DNA of 64,000 nucleotides from Pseudomonas orientalis (GTDB lineage Bacteria > Pseudomonadota > Gammaproteobacteria > Pseudomonadales > Pseudomonadaceae): contig NZ_CP018049.1 of the NCBI RefSeq assembly GCF_002934065.1, forward strand, positions 4,834,501 to 4,898,500. The letters are read 5' to 3'. The notes beneath the pieces are model-generated. The model saw nothing but the letters and a program-made list of their open reading frames with translations. It ran no database searches and was not told where the DNA came from. Shown here piece by piece: positions 16,796 through 26,583 of the stretch (positions within the stretch are counted from its first letter, which is position 1; the number at the start of each line of letters is the position of its first letter). The position numbers were made by a program, and so were the translations under genes.

Positions 16796-19323
16796 TGCTC
16801 CACGACAGATGAGGTTTCAACGGTGGCGGCGTGGTACAGGCGCAAGGCCTCACGCACCTGGCCGGCTTCTTCCAGGCCCAGCACCTGGCGGGCGATGATC
16901 TGGCAGTCGGCCAGGTCCAGTTCACGCACGGTGGCCTTGATGCTCGGGATCAACGGCACGCTGACCGACAGTTCATCCACGCCCAGCCCGATCAGCACCG
17001 GCACCGCCAGGGTTTCGGAGGCCAGCGCACCGCAGACGCCTACCCACTTGCCATGGGCATGGGCGGCCTTGACCGTGGCCGCGATCAGGCGCAGCACCGC
17101 CGGGTGAAAACTGTCGGCCTGGCTCGCCAGGCGGGGGTGGTCGCGGTCCATGGCCAGGGTGTATTGGGTCAGGTCATTGGTACCGATGGAAAAGAAATCT
17201 ACATGGGGCGCGAACACATCCGCCATCAACGCGGCGGACGGCACTTCAATCATGATGCCCAGCTTGGGCAACTCGCTGAGCCCGAGTGCCCGCGCTTCCT
17301 CCTCGAGCACCTTGCGCGCCAGATGCAGTTCCGAAAGCAGGCTGACCATCGGCAACATGATGTGCAGCCGCGCCAGCCCGGCGCAGGCAAGGATTGCGCG
17401 AAACTGTTCGCGCAACAGTTCCGGGCGCTCCAGGCACAGGCGAATACCGCGCAAGCCCAGGAACGGGTTGGTTTCGGCTTCCATCGGGACATAGGCCAGC
17501 GGTTTGTCGCCGCCGACATCCAGGGTGCGCACCACCAGATTGCGCTCGGCGCCAAGGGCACGGGCAATCGCACGATAGGTGCCGGCCTGCTCGGCCGGGC
17601 TGGGCGCGCGGTTGCGGTCCAGGTAGAGGAATTCCGAACGCAGCAGGCCGACGCCCTCTGCGCCCAGCGCCAGGGACTGCTCCACTTCCTGCAACGAGGC
17701 AACGTTGGCCGTGACGTCGACGTGATGGCCGTCGCGGGTGACGGCGGCCTGGGCGGCCTCGGCCACTTCGCGCTCACGTCGCAACCCCTGCCGCTCACGG
17801 GCCGCCTGCAAGTGGTCGATGTCGACCTGATCCGGCGCCAGGTGCAGTTCGCCCTTGTCGGCGTCGAGCAGCACGTGCGTACCCTCGGCCAACGCCAATA
17901 TGTCAGCAGGCGCACCGCAGAGGGCGGGCATGCCCAGGGCACGGGCGAGGATTGCGACGTGACTGGTCGCTCCGCCGCCGACTGTGACAAATCCCAATAC
18001 CTTGCTGGTATCGAGGCTCGCGGTTTGCGAGGGGCTCAGTTGCTCGGCGATCAGGATCGCCTGCTCCGGCAGCGCCCAGGCGCGATTCTCGACACCCAGG
18101 ATCAGTTCAAGCACGCGCCGGCCGACGTCGGACAGGTCTGCCGCACGCTCGGCGAGCAACGTATTGCCCAGGCCCTGGAACAATTTAGCCGTGGCGGCGG
18201 TGGCGCTGTTCCAGGCGAATGCTGCGCTCTTGCCCTTGGCCAGTAACAGGTGAGCCTGCTCGAGCAGCGTCGGGTCTTCAAGCAGCTCCTGATGGGCGCG
18301 GAAGATATCGGCCTGGGCACTGCCGGCGGCGCCGGCCTGCAAGCGTTGCAACGCCTCGTTGGCCGCCAGCAGACCCCGCATCAATGCATCGCGCTCGGTG
18401 GCTTCGCCTGCGCCGACTTCATTGACTACCAGCTCAGGTTCAGCCACCTGGACCACCTGGCCGAACGCCGAGCCCGGTGACGCACACACGCCGCGCAGCA
18501 GCGTGGCCGACGACACCAGCGCGACAGGTTCGACCGGCTCGGACGCCGCCGCCACCGCTTCGCCACAGCCCTCGGCCAATAACGCCGCCAACGCCCGGAT
18601 CGCGGCCTGAGCGTCCTCCCCCGCCGCGCTCACCTGCAAGGTGTCGCCCTGCACGGTTTGCAGCGCCATGATCGCCACCAACGACTTGGCGTTGGCGCTC
18701 TGGGTCTGCTTGTGCAGGTAGATGCTCGAACTGAAGCCTTTGGCCGCCTGGGCCAGCACCGCCGCAGGGCGAGCGTGCAAGCCGTGGGCATTGAGCAAGG
18801 TCAGCGGTTTGGAGAACAGCGCCGAGCCCTGCTGTTCATTCGCGTCTGCCGCTGCCTCGCCGGGCGAGAGTCGCAGCACCGGACAGCCCTCTTCAACCAT
18901 GTCGCCCTGCGCCGCCAGCACCACAAACGGCTCGCCACTGACCACCAGCATCAAGGTCAACAGACTGCGCGCATTGAGCGCCACATAGTCGGCGTCGAAC
19001 TCGATCAACGGCTGGCCGGCCGTCACCCGCTGGCCCTCTTCGACCAGGCGGGTAAAGCCCTTGCCTGCCAGGCTCACGGTGTCCAGGCCGATATGCATCA
19101 GCACCTGCACGCCGTTGTCGTCGGTGACGCTGACCGCATGGCCGCTGTCCTGGATATTGCTGATCACTCCGGCGAGCGGTGCACAGAGGGTCTGCGAGGT
19201 GGGATCGATGCACACACCATCACCGATCATGCGGCTGGAAAATACCGGGTCCGGCACCTGATCCAGCGCCAGCAGCATTCCGGACAGGGGTGCCAGCAGT
19301 TCTACGGGTTGAGAGGGGTTCAT
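16792..19323 (-). CDS. PTS EIIA-HPr-EI fusion protein of the trehalose system
   Basis: An 843-residue phosphotransfer protein with the same order as NagF: EIIA (about 10-150, His77 in LMHIGLDTV), HPr (about 173-255, His183 in HGLHARPAA) and enzyme I (about 270-840, His455 in GGATSHVAIL, plus the LRSEFLYLDR and GTNDLTQYTLAMDR PEP-binding segments). TreB in this cluster has EIIB and EIIC but no EIIA, so this protein is the obvious phosphate donor for trehalose. It follows the porin gene on the same strand at 86 bases. It is clearly paralogous to NagF but well diverged from it. Confidence 0.92.
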   Translation of the reverse strand: MNPSQPVELLAPLSGMLLALDQVPDPVFSSRMIGDGVCIDPTSQTLCAPLAGVISNIQDSGHAVSVTDDNGVQVLMHIGLDTVSLAGKGFTRLVEEGQRVTAGQPLIEFDADYVALNARSLLTLMLVVSGEPFVVLAAQGDMVEEGCPVLRLSPGEAAADANEQQGSALFSKPLTLLNAHGLHARPAAVLAQAAKGFSSSIYLHKQTQSANAKSLVAIMALQTVQGDTLQVSAAGEDAQAAIRALAALLAEGCGEAVAAASEPVEPVALVSSATLLRGVCASPGSAFGQVVQVAEPELVVNEVGAGEATERDALMRGLLAANEALQRLQAGAAGSAQADIFRAHQELLEDPTLLEQAHLLLAKGKSAAFAWNSATAATAKLFQGLGNTLLAERAADLSDVGRRVLELILGVENRAWALPEQAILIAEQLSPSQTASLDTSKVLGFVTVGGGATSHVAILARALGMPALCGAPADILALAEGTHVLLDADKGELHLAPDQVDIDHLQAARERQGLRREREVAEAAQAAVTRDGHHVDVTANVASLQEVEQSLALGAEGVGLLRSEFLYLDRNRAPSPAEQAGTYRAIARALGAERNLVVRTLDVGGDKPLAYVPMEAETNPFLGLRGIRLCLERPELLREQFRAILACAGLARLHIMLPMVSLLSELHLARKVLEEEARALGLSELPKLGIMIEVPSAALMADVFAPHVDFFSIGTNDLTQYTLAMDRDHPRLASQADSFHPAVLRLIAATVKAAHAHGKWVGVCGALASETLAVPVLIGLGVDELSVSVPLIPSIKATVRELDLADCQIIARQVLGLEEAGQVREALRLYHAATVETSSVVEH

Positions 19324-19409
19324 GGCTTCACCTGTTGTTGTTCTTTAAATTCATGGGAAACAAAGATCAAATGGGGGAGGAGGCTTGCACCCTCCCTCAT
19401 CAGTACGGG

Positions 19410-20630
19410 TCATTTCCACCAGTATTCAACTTGCACGCCCATGTTCGACCCATGCCGCGCCGTGCCGTAGGCACCGGTGTCGGACAACGCCGAACCTGCC
19501 GCCAGCTCATTCGCCGCGCGCTTGGCCGCCTGGTTCCAAGTGGCATAGGTGTAGTACAAGCGCACTTCCGGCCGTGCCCAGAATTCCGGGCCCTTGGGCG
19601 ACCAGGTCGGCGCGAAGGTGAATTTGCTCAACTTGCGCGTACCGCCCGTGGCCTCGACCTGATCGTGCCCCAGCTCGGTGACCAGTTTGAATTGCTCGCT
19701 GATGGCATACGCCGGGCGCACGCCGAGCGACAGCCAGTTCAGGTCCTGACGCCCGGGCCGCACATCCCTCTGGTACACGGCCTGCACCTGCCCGCCAAAA
19801 CGCGGGGTCAGTTGCCAGTCGAAAAACTCCACGGCACGGTAGCTTTTGCTGCTGTTGTCCAATCGCGTATTGCCGGTGTAGCCCAGGCCGGTGCCAGGAC
19901 CTTCGCCATACTGCAACGCGAATTTGTTCTTGCCGCCCAGGAACGCGCTTTGCACATGCTGCGCGGTCAACGCCCAGCCGCTGTTGGTGTCACGCCCGCC
20001 AGCCTTTTGGATGTAGCTCAAGCCAAGCTCCAGTTCGCCGCCCGGGTTGGTGTTGAAACCGGCCACGTTGAAGTCATGCCGGGTGGCGTATTCCTTCTGG
20101 TAGAGGTTGTCTTTGCGTGACAGCGCGTAGCTGTATTTCAAGCCGCCGATCAACACATCCTCGATACCCCCACCGGTGGCGCTCTGGTTCCAGTAGTAGA
20201 AGTCGGAGATATGGATGTCGTTACGCTTGTAGTAACGCCGCCCGGCCCACAGCGAACCGCCATTGAGGCTGGGCAGGTTGGACCATTGCGCATACATCTG
20301 CGGCATACGCGCAGAGCCGTTGTCCTCGCCCTGGAATTTGAGGGCGCGGTCGTACTTGTTATAGAGCGACGCCATGGCATCGACGCTGAGCACCGAGCCA
20401 TCGTCGAAGGTCAGCAGGTCCTGGCGCAACTCCAGTTCGCCGTACTGCTCGCATTCGTTGCCCAGGCGGTATTTGGTTTGCGCGCCCGGCAATTGGAAGC
20501 ACTGCTGCTTGCCGCTGCCGGTAGAGGTGCCGGCGCCGCTGCGCAGGTAACCGCCAAACTCCAGGGCTTGAGCACCAAAGGGCAGGCTCAGGCAGGATGC
20601 AACGAGGCCCAGCTTTATTGTTGTTTTCAT
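19410..20630 (-). CDS. Maltoporin-like carbohydrate porin (LamB family)
   Basis: A 406-residue outer-membrane beta-barrel with signal peptide ending GAQA (about residue 22). It has the LamB-type opening LEFGGYLRSGAG, a Cys pair early in the mature protein (QQCFQL...NECEQYGEL), SLWAGRRYYKRNDIHISDFYYWNQS around residue 140, and a C-terminal aromatic end EYWWK. It lies between treC and the EI fusion gene on the same strand, so it most likely lets trehalose or related glucans across the outer membrane. A REPIN-like element separates it from treC. Confidence 0.88.
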   Translation of the reverse strand: MKTTIKLGLVASCLSLPFGAQALEFGGYLRSGAGTSTGSGKQQCFQLPGAQTKYRLGNECEQYGELELRQDLLTFDDGSVLSVDAMASLYNKYDRALKFQGEDNGSARMPQMYAQWSNLPSLNGGSLWAGRRYYKRNDIHISDFYYWNQSATGGGIEDVLIGGLKYSYALSRKDNLYQKEYATRHDFNVAGFNTNPGGELELGLSYIQKAGGRDTNSGWALTAQHVQSAFLGGKNKFALQYGEGPGTGLGYTGNTRLDNSSKSYRAVEFFDWQLTPRFGGQVQAVYQRDVRPGRQDLNWLSLGVRPAYAISEQFKLVTELGHDQVEATGGTRKLSKFTFAPTWSPKGPEFWARPEVRLYYTYATWNQAAKRAANELAAGSALSDTGAYGTARHGSNMGVQVEYWWK

Positions 20631-20684
20631 AAAGCACTCCGATATTTTTATTGTTTTTCTTACTGTCTTGCGTGACGCGATCGC

Positions 20685-20788
20685 CTGTAGGAGCGAGCTT
20701 GCTTGCGAAGCACTTCCAGGCTCCGCGCTGCACCTGGAAGGGCGCGTTATCGTTGGAGATCTTCGCGAGCAAGCTCGCTCCTACAGGC
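20685..20788. repeat. REPIN, family 2 (about 104 bases)
   Basis: Inverted ends TGTAGGAGCGAGCTTGCTTG (from 20686) and GCGAGCAAGCTCGCTCCTAC (from 20765) flank a loop that is partly conserved in two other copies (34347-34448, 48521-48621). It sits between treC and the porin gene. Confidence 0.9.
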
Positions 20789-20794
20789 GGCATT

Positions 20795-22441
20795 TCAACC
20801 AGTCAGGTGCAGCACAAACGATTCGTAAGGGCGCAGCGCCACCGCGCCGGTCCGCACCGGACAGTCGGGGTAATTGCTGATCAGCAGGCGTTGCTCGCTC
20901 GCGGCGTTGATGAGCTGATCGGGCAACTGGATTTCACATGGCGTGCCGTAGAAGTTGTTGACCACCAGCAAGCGCTCGCCCCGGCCTTCGCGCAGGTACG
21001 CCCAGACCTGGGGATGGCCTTGCAGCAGTTCGCGGTAAATGCCTTCCTGGATCAGGGGTTCACGGCGACGCAAGGCGATCAGCGCGCGGTAGTGATGCAG
21101 CACCGAGTCAGGATCATCCCGTTGGCGCTCGACGTTGATCTGCGCCGCATTGGCCGGGATGCCGATCCACGGCTCGCCGCTGCTGAAACCGGCGCCGGGC
21201 TGACTGTTCCACTGCATCGGCGTGCGACCGTTGTCGCGAGACTTCTGCATGATCGCGGCCATGCTCGACGCCTCCGATTCACCGGCATTGCGCTTGAGGC
21301 GAAAGATATTCAGGGTCTCCACATCACGGTATTGGTCGATCCTGTCGAAGCCCGGATTGGTCATGCCCAGTTCCTCACCCTGGTACACATAAGGCGTGCC
21401 CTGGAGCAAGTGCAGTGCGGTGGCGAGCATCTTGGCCGACACCACGCGATGGACGCCGTCATCGCCAAACCGCGAGACCACCCGTGGCTGGTCGTGGTTA
21501 CACCAGAACAGCGCGTTCCAGCCGCCACCGGCCTGCATGCCCGACTGCCAGTCGGAGAAGATCTGCTTGAGTTGCAGGAAATCGAACTCGGCCTCCACCC
21601 ACTTCTGCAGGTTCGGATAATCGACTTTCAGGTGATGAAAGTTGAAGGTCATCGACAGTTCTTTCGACGCCGGATTGGAGTAGCGAATGCAGTGCTCCAG
21701 GCTGGTGGAGGACATTTCGCCGACATTGATCAGGTCATGGCCCTCGAAGACTTCGCGGTGCATTTGCTGCAGGTAGTCATGCACGTTGGGGCCATCGGTG
21801 TAGAAGCGCCGGCCATCGGTGTGGTCGTCGGGGAAATCCGCGGGCTTGGAAATCAGGTTGATCACATCCAGGCGAAAGCCGCCCACGCCCTTGTCACGCC
21901 AGAAGCGCATCATCTTGAAGACTTCGGCGCGCACCTTGGGGTTGTCCCAGTTGAGGTCGGCCTGGGTGTGGTCGAACAGGTGCAGGTAGTACTGGCCGGT
22001 TTGCGCCTCGTATTCCCAGGCCGAGCCGCCGAACTTGGATTCCCAGCTGTTGGGCTGGTCGCGCCAGATGTAGAAGTCGCGGTAGGGATTGTCGAGGCTG
22101 CTGCGCGCCTGCCGAAACCACTCATGCTCGACGGAGGTGTGGTTGACCACGATATCGAGCATCAACCTGATACCGCGCTTGGCCGCTTCGCTGATCAACA
22201 GGTCGCAATCGGCCATGGTCCCGTAGCTGGGATCGATGGCGTAGTAGTCGCTGATGTCGTAGCCGTTGTCGCGCTGCGGTGAGCGCAGGAACGGGGTGAC
22301 CCACAGGCAATCGATGCCCAGCCATTGCAGGTAGTCGAGCTTGTCGACGATGCCCAGCAGGTCACCGGTGGCGTTACCCGCGTGGCTGTGGAAGCTTTTG
22401 GGGTAGATCTGGTAGATCACCGAGTGTTGCCAGGTTTGCAT
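20795..22441 (-). CDS. treC: Trehalose-6-phosphate hydrolase (phosphotrehalase)
   Basis: A 548-residue cytoplasmic GH13 enzyme splitting trehalose-6-phosphate into glucose and glucose-6-phosphate. Visible family regions are the N-terminal VIYQIYPKSFH, DCLWVTPFLRSP, LDIVVNHTS, GFRLDVINLISKP with nucleophile Asp192, INVGEMSST with the acid Glu, and WCNHDQPR with the third carboxylate. It lies directly downstream of the trehalose PTS permease, with a REP pair in the gap. A stand-alone GH13 of this length in a treB neighbourhood is phosphotrehalase rather than trehalose synthase. Confidence 0.94.
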   Translation of the reverse strand: MQTWQHSVIYQIYPKSFHSHAGNATGDLLGIVDKLDYLQWLGIDCLWVTPFLRSPQRDNGYDISDYYAIDPSYGTMADCDLLISEAAKRGIRLMLDIVVNHTSVEHEWFRQARSSLDNPYRDFYIWRDQPNSWESKFGGSAWEYEAQTGQYYLHLFDHTQADLNWDNPKVRAEVFKMMRFWRDKGVGGFRLDVINLISKPADFPDDHTDGRRFYTDGPNVHDYLQQMHREVFEGHDLINVGEMSSTSLEHCIRYSNPASKELSMTFNFHHLKVDYPNLQKWVEAEFDFLQLKQIFSDWQSGMQAGGGWNALFWCNHDQPRVVSRFGDDGVHRVVSAKMLATALHLLQGTPYVYQGEELGMTNPGFDRIDQYRDVETLNIFRLKRNAGESEASSMAAIMQKSRDNGRTPMQWNSQPGAGFSSGEPWIGIPANAAQINVERQRDDPDSVLHHYRALIALRRREPLIQEGIYRELLQGHPQVWAYLREGRGERLLVVNNFYGTPCEIQLPDQLINAASEQRLLISNYPDCPVRTGAVALRPYESFVLHLTG

Positions 22442-22480
22442 GGTGGGTTCCTTCAGTAGAATTGGGTGCTGGCCGTGCGG

Positions 22481-22553
22481 GCCTCATCGGGGGCAAGCCC
22501 CCTCCCACAGTGGAATGTATTTCAAATGTGGGAGGGGGCTTGCCCCCGATGGC
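22481..22553. repeat. REP pair, family 1 (REPIN)
   Basis: Inverted units at 22481-22510 and 22526-22553 in the gap between treB and treC, inside what is otherwise one operon. It may modulate the relative amounts of the two mRNA segments. Confidence 0.9.
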
Positions 22554-22559
22554 GATTGA

Positions 22560-24002
22560 TCAGGCAACCCTGTATCCAGGCCGAACAATCTTCATGCTCA
22601 ACACACAGGTCACAACAAAGGGCACGACAATCGCCACGACCATGCCGATCACAAACATCGCAATGGCGCTCGGCACGATCGAGATAAATCCAGGCAGGCC
22701 ACCGACGCCGATGGCCGACGCCTGCACCTTGTTCAGCGACAGGAAAATGCTGCCCAGCGCCGAGCCCAGCAGCGCGGCATAGAATGGAAACTTGAAACGC
22801 AGGTTCACGCCGAACATCGCCGGCTCAGTGATACCGAAGTAGGCGGAAATCGCCGACGTCGACGCCATGCTCTTGTCCCGCGCATTGCGGCTCATGTAGA
22901 ACACAGCCAGTGCGGCGCTGCCCTGGGCCAGGTTGGACATGACGATCATCGGCCAGATAAAGGTGCCGCCCTGGGTCGAGATCAACTGCAGGTCCACGGC
23001 GAGGAACATGTGGTGCATGCCGGTGATGACCAGTGGGGCATAGAGCAGGCCGAAAATCGCGCCGCCGACCATCGGTGCCAGGTCGAACAACGTCACCACA
23101 CCCTCGGTAATCAGGATGCCCAGGTGCCGGGTGACCGGGCCAATAATGGCCAGGGCCAGCACGCCGGTCACAACGATGGTGGTGATAGGCACCACGAGCA
23201 GCTGGATGGCGTTGGGCACCCGTGCCCGCAGCCATTTTTCGATCACGCTCATAACGTAGGCCGCCATCAGGATTGGCAGGATCTGCCCCTGGTAGCCCAC
23301 TTTCTCGATCTGGAACCAGCCAAGAATGTCGAAGTACGGCAGGCTCTGGCCGTCGAGGCCGGCGACTGCCTTGCCGTAGTTCCAGGCGTTGAGCAGGTCC
23401 GGGTGAACCAGCATCAGGCCCAGCACGATGCCGAGGATTTCACTGCCGCCAAAGCGCTTGGCCGCCGACCAGCCCACCAGCGCCGGCAGGAACACGAACG
23501 AGGTGTTGGCCATCAGGTTGATCAGGCTCCACAGGCCATCCAGGTTCGGATACGCCTCCAGCAGCGTCTGGCCCTCGATGAACATGCCCTTGGCGCCCAT
23601 CAGATTGTTGATGCCCATGAGCAGGCCGGCAATGATCAGCGCCGGCAGGATCGGCATGAACACGTCGGAGAACACCCGCACCAGGCGCTGCATCGGGTTG
23701 GTCTTGTCGGCGCCCTTGCGCTTCACATCGGCGATGGTCGATGCCGCAAGCCCCGTGACTTCGCGCAAGGCGGCGTAGACCTTTTCCACTTCGCCGGGGC
23801 CGATCACCACCTGGAACAAACCGCCGGTAAAGAACGATCCCTTGACCAGATCGACCTGGTTCAACGCACTGCTGTTGACCAGGCTGGGGTCCTTGAGCGC
23901 CAGGCGCAGGCGCGTCACGCAGTGGGCAGCTTGCTCAAGGTTGTCGCGCCCCCCGAGGTTCTCGAGAATCTCGCGGGCAATCATCGAATAGTCGTGGCTC
24001 AT
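22560..24002 (-). CDS. treB: PTS trehalose permease EIIBC
   Basis: A 480-residue inner-membrane protein that imports trehalose as trehalose-6-phosphate. EIIB is N-terminal (about 5-85, catalytic Cys28 in AAHCVTRLRLAL, GLFQVVIGPGEV). EIIC follows from about residue 105 with roughly ten hydrophobic segments and the family motif GITEPAMFGVNLR near 400. No EIIA domain is present, and the donor is presumably the fusion protein at 16792-19323. It is first in the tre cluster and divergent from treR, with paired palindromes in the 255-base gap. Confidence 0.95.
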   Translation of the reverse strand: MSHDYSMIAREILENLGGRDNLEQAAHCVTRLRLALKDPSLVNSSALNQVDLVKGSFFTGGLFQVVIGPGEVEKVYAALREVTGLAASTIADVKRKGADKTNPMQRLVRVFSDVFMPILPALIIAGLLMGINNLMGAKGMFIEGQTLLEAYPNLDGLWSLINLMANTSFVFLPALVGWSAAKRFGGSEILGIVLGLMLVHPDLLNAWNYGKAVAGLDGQSLPYFDILGWFQIEKVGYQGQILPILMAAYVMSVIEKWLRARVPNAIQLLVVPITTIVVTGVLALAIIGPVTRHLGILITEGVVTLFDLAPMVGGAIFGLLYAPLVITGMHHMFLAVDLQLISTQGGTFIWPMIVMSNLAQGSAALAVFYMSRNARDKSMASTSAISAYFGITEPAMFGVNLRFKFPFYAALLGSALGSIFLSLNKVQASAIGVGGLPGFISIVPSAIAMFVIGMVVAIVVPFVVTCVLSMKIVRPGYRVA

Positions 24003-24068
24003 GCTCGTTTTCCACTGTGATTGTTTTTATGGGTGGCAGTCATTGGCAGCACGCCGAGAGGGCAAATT

Positions 24069-24111
24069 ACTCGTCTGTACGAGTGAAATCAACAACTCGT
24101 CTATACGAGTT
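24069..24111. promoter_or_regulatory. Paired TreR operator palindromes
   Basis: Two near-identical 16-base palindromes, ACTCGTCTGTACGAGT (24069-24084) and ACTCGTCTATACGAGT (24095-24110), have centres 26 bases apart between the divergent treB and treR starts. The second extends by one base on each side. This is the layout expected for a dimeric GntR-family repressor controlling both directions. No further copies were seen inside the cluster. Confidence 0.85.
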
Positions 24112-24257
24112 ACAATTTTGTTTAACTTTTGAAAATGATCCGTCAGACATTTCCACCCCCCGCATCAGTGGCGAATGGACAAACCCCACAGGTGCCACTA
24201 AGGTTCCTGCCTTGAAAGCGCCGTTCACCTTCATAGAGCCGGGCATCGAGCCATCCC

Positions 24258-24962
24258 ATGAGCAAATACAACCAGATCTATACCGATCTGCTTGCCAGCA
24301 TCACCACCGAACGCCTGCAGCGCGGCACGCGCCTTCCCTCCGAAACCGAACTGATGGACAGCTACCAGGCCAGCCGGGGCACGGTGCGTCGAGCGATCGA
24401 GCAGTTGCAGGAACGCGGTTTCGCGCAGAAGATCCACGGCAAAGGCACCTTTGTGTTGTCGCCGAACCCGATCGAGTTTCAACTGGGTGGCATCGTGAGC
24501 TTCCATGAAACCCACGCCGACCTGGGCGATGACATACACACCGAAGTGGTCGAGTTCACCCAAGTGCCGCTGGAAGGCTCATTGCAACAGCACATCGAGG
24601 CTGAACCCGGCACGCTGATCACGCGGATCAAGCGGGTACGGCGCATTGGCGGCAAACGGGTGATCCTGGACATCAACCACTTCGTCGCCGACCTGATCCC
24701 CGGCCTGGACCGCTCGATTGCCGAGCAGTCGATCTACGCGTTTATCGAGCAGACGCTGCAGCTGCAGATCAGCTATGCCCAGCGCACCATCGAAGCCCTG
24801 CCGCGCAGCAAGGACGACCAGGCGCACCTGGACCTTGACGGGCAAAGCCATGTGATCGTGGTGAGTAACCAGACGTTTTTGCAGGACGGGCGGCAGTTCG
24901 AGTACACCGAGTCGCGGCATACGCTGGACAAGTTTTACTTTTCGGATATTGCGCGGCGGTAA
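24258..24962 (+). CDS. treR: Trehalose operon repressor, GntR family
   Basis: A 234-residue regulator with an N-terminal GntR winged helix (RLPSETELM, SRGTVRRAIEQL, KIHGKGTFV, residues about 5-70) and a UTRA effector domain (about 90-230). It matches the GntR-type TreR of Bacillus and pseudomonads rather than the LacI-type of E. coli. It is divergent from treB, with two palindromic operators between the genes. Family knowledge suggests that trehalose-6-phosphate releases it from DNA. Confidence 0.92.
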   Translation: MSKYNQIYTDLLASITTERLQRGTRLPSETELMDSYQASRGTVRRAIEQLQERGFAQKIHGKGTFVLSPNPIEFQLGGIVSFHETHADLGDDIHTEVVEFTQVPLEGSLQQHIEAEPGTLITRIKRVRRIGGKRVILDINHFVADLIPGLDRSIAEQSIYAFIEQTLQLQISYAQRTIEALPRSKDDQAHLDLDGQSHVIVVSNQTFLQDGRQFEYTESRHTLDKFYFSDIARR

Positions 24963-25138
24963 GCGCAAGCCGGGAAACCCGCTGCCCCAGTGTGCGCCGA
25001 CATCTTTTTCGCAACGCCAATGGTTGTGCGCTTGGCCAAGTGCCAATTTGGGATACGGATGCGGACGACCTGCCGCCTATGCTTAGGTCGAGCTCATCGC
25101 CTTATCCTCAATGGCGACGAGCGCAGTCAGGGTGTGAA

Positions 25139-26443
25139 ATGGACAAGTCGCAGGAAGTTGACCAGGTTGATCGGCTCACAGCGCACGCGCACAGACTCTT
25201 GAAGAGTGGCGCGCTCGGTAAATCGCAACAGATCATTCGTCTTTTCGAGTTTCTCCTCGAGCGATCACTGACGGCGACCGCAACCAAAGAAATCGAGATT
25301 GCACTCGTCGTGTTTGGTCGATCCGCCAGCGTGGATCTCGCGGCTGATGCAACGGTTCGCGTGCATATTCATCGGTTGCGAAAAAAACTCGATGCGGCGC
25401 CCGTCGATGAGCGTGGCGAGCGGCTTATCCTTCCGCGTGGTGAATATCGTCTGGTCGTCGTTGTGCCCGAAGAGCAAGACAAATACGTCGACCCTGTGCG
25501 CCGACGCCTCCTTGATTGGCGGTATTTAGCCGGCGCGGCGCTTTTCCTCACGCTCAACGCACTGTGCTGGCTCTGGTTGACAGGCAAATCACCCAGTGAT
25601 TCGCGGATCGACAGCACGCTCTGGAGTGGTATCGCGAAGAATCTGGCGCCGCTACTCATCGTTTCCGGTGATTTTTATGTGTTCGGTGAACAAGGCGCTG
25701 ACGGTTCTATTGTTCGTATGGTCGCTGATTCCACCATCGCTTCCAGCGAGGACCTCAATAAGTACAAACAGCGGATGCCTGTGCCCGGCCAAAAGTATGT
25801 CGACATGAATGCCTATCACTTGCCGAGTGGGCTCGCATCAGCGTTGGTTTCGGTGATGCCCGTCATGGTCGCAACCAGGTCCGGAAATTCGAGCCTGATC
25901 AAGAATGTGACAACCTCACGTTTCACCAATGAAATGCTCAGCGGTCACGATATTGTCTATGTGGGTTTGCTCGACACGCTCGGCGATCTGCAGGAGCCGT
26001 TTTTTGATCTTTCCGGATTTTCGCTGTCGGCCAGCGGCGATACCCTTGTGGATCTAGCGACCGGGGATAAATTTCAATCTGATTGGGCCGAACCCTCCAC
26101 TGACAGAATCATGCGTCGTGATTATGCGTACCTTGCTCGCTTTCCGGGACCCGCAGGCAATCACATCGTCGTCGTTGCCGGCATTATGGATCCGGCACTG
26201 ATTGAGGCCGCGAAAATTGCATCGGACAGTGCCGAGCTGAGTCGCTTGAAGACCGTGCTAGGCAATAGCGACGCCTTCGAAGCGATGTATGAGGTGCGCA
26301 CATTTGGTCCGTCGAGTGTATCGGCAGAACTGCTGATCGCACGCCCGCTGGACGTCGGTCAGATGTGGCGTACAAGACGGGCGCCGCCTGCCAGTGACAA
26401 GGCCATACCAAGCCCCGGCAAGGCAGACGAGGCCGTTCAATAG
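25139..26443 (+). CDS. Membrane-anchored winged-helix regulator (ToxR/CadC-like layout)
   Basis: A 434-residue protein with an unusual layout. Residues about 12-110 look like a winged-helix DNA-binding domain (DATVRVHIHRLRKKLDAA as recognition helix, then the wing ILPRGEYRLVV). One membrane span lies at about 129-148 (LAGAALFLTLNALCWLWL), followed by a periplasmic domain of about 285 residues that I do not recognise. This suggests a one-component sensor acting directly from the membrane. The frame is open from 24992, but the ATG at 25139 begins the domain. Codon usage is less GC-biased than in the flanking genes, suggesting transfer. The nearest candidate targets are the nitroreductase and hydroxylase genes that converge on it. 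Confidence 0.75.
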   Translation: MDKSQEVDQVDRLTAHAHRLLKSGALGKSQQIIRLFEFLLERSLTATATKEIEIALVVFGRSASVDLAADATVRVHIHRLRKKLDAAPVDERGERLILPRGEYRLVVVVPEEQDKYVDPVRRRLLDWRYLAGAALFLTLNALCWLWLTGKSPSDSRIDSTLWSGIAKNLAPLLIVSGDFYVFGEQGADGSIVRMVADSTIASSEDLNKYKQRMPVPGQKYVDMNAYHLPSGLASALVSVMPVMVATRSGNSSLIKNVTTSRFTNEMLSGHDIVYVGLLDTLGDLQEPFFDLSGFSLSASGDTLVDLATGDKFQSDWAEPSTDRIMRRDYAYLARFPGPAGNHIVVVAGIMDPALIEAAKIASDSAELSRLKTVLGNSDAFEAMYEVRTFGPSSVSAELLIARPLDVGQMWRTRRAPPASDKAIPSPGKADEAVQ

Positions 26444-26583
26444 AAGCTGAGAGTGGGAATGCCTTGCGCAACGTGCATGGCCTGCATGGGGTCTCGGCAA
26501 CGGCGCCTGAACCGGCATGCAGGCACATTTTATCTGCCCTGCTGATTACAACCTGTGTTGTTGGAAATTATCCGGAGTAGACC

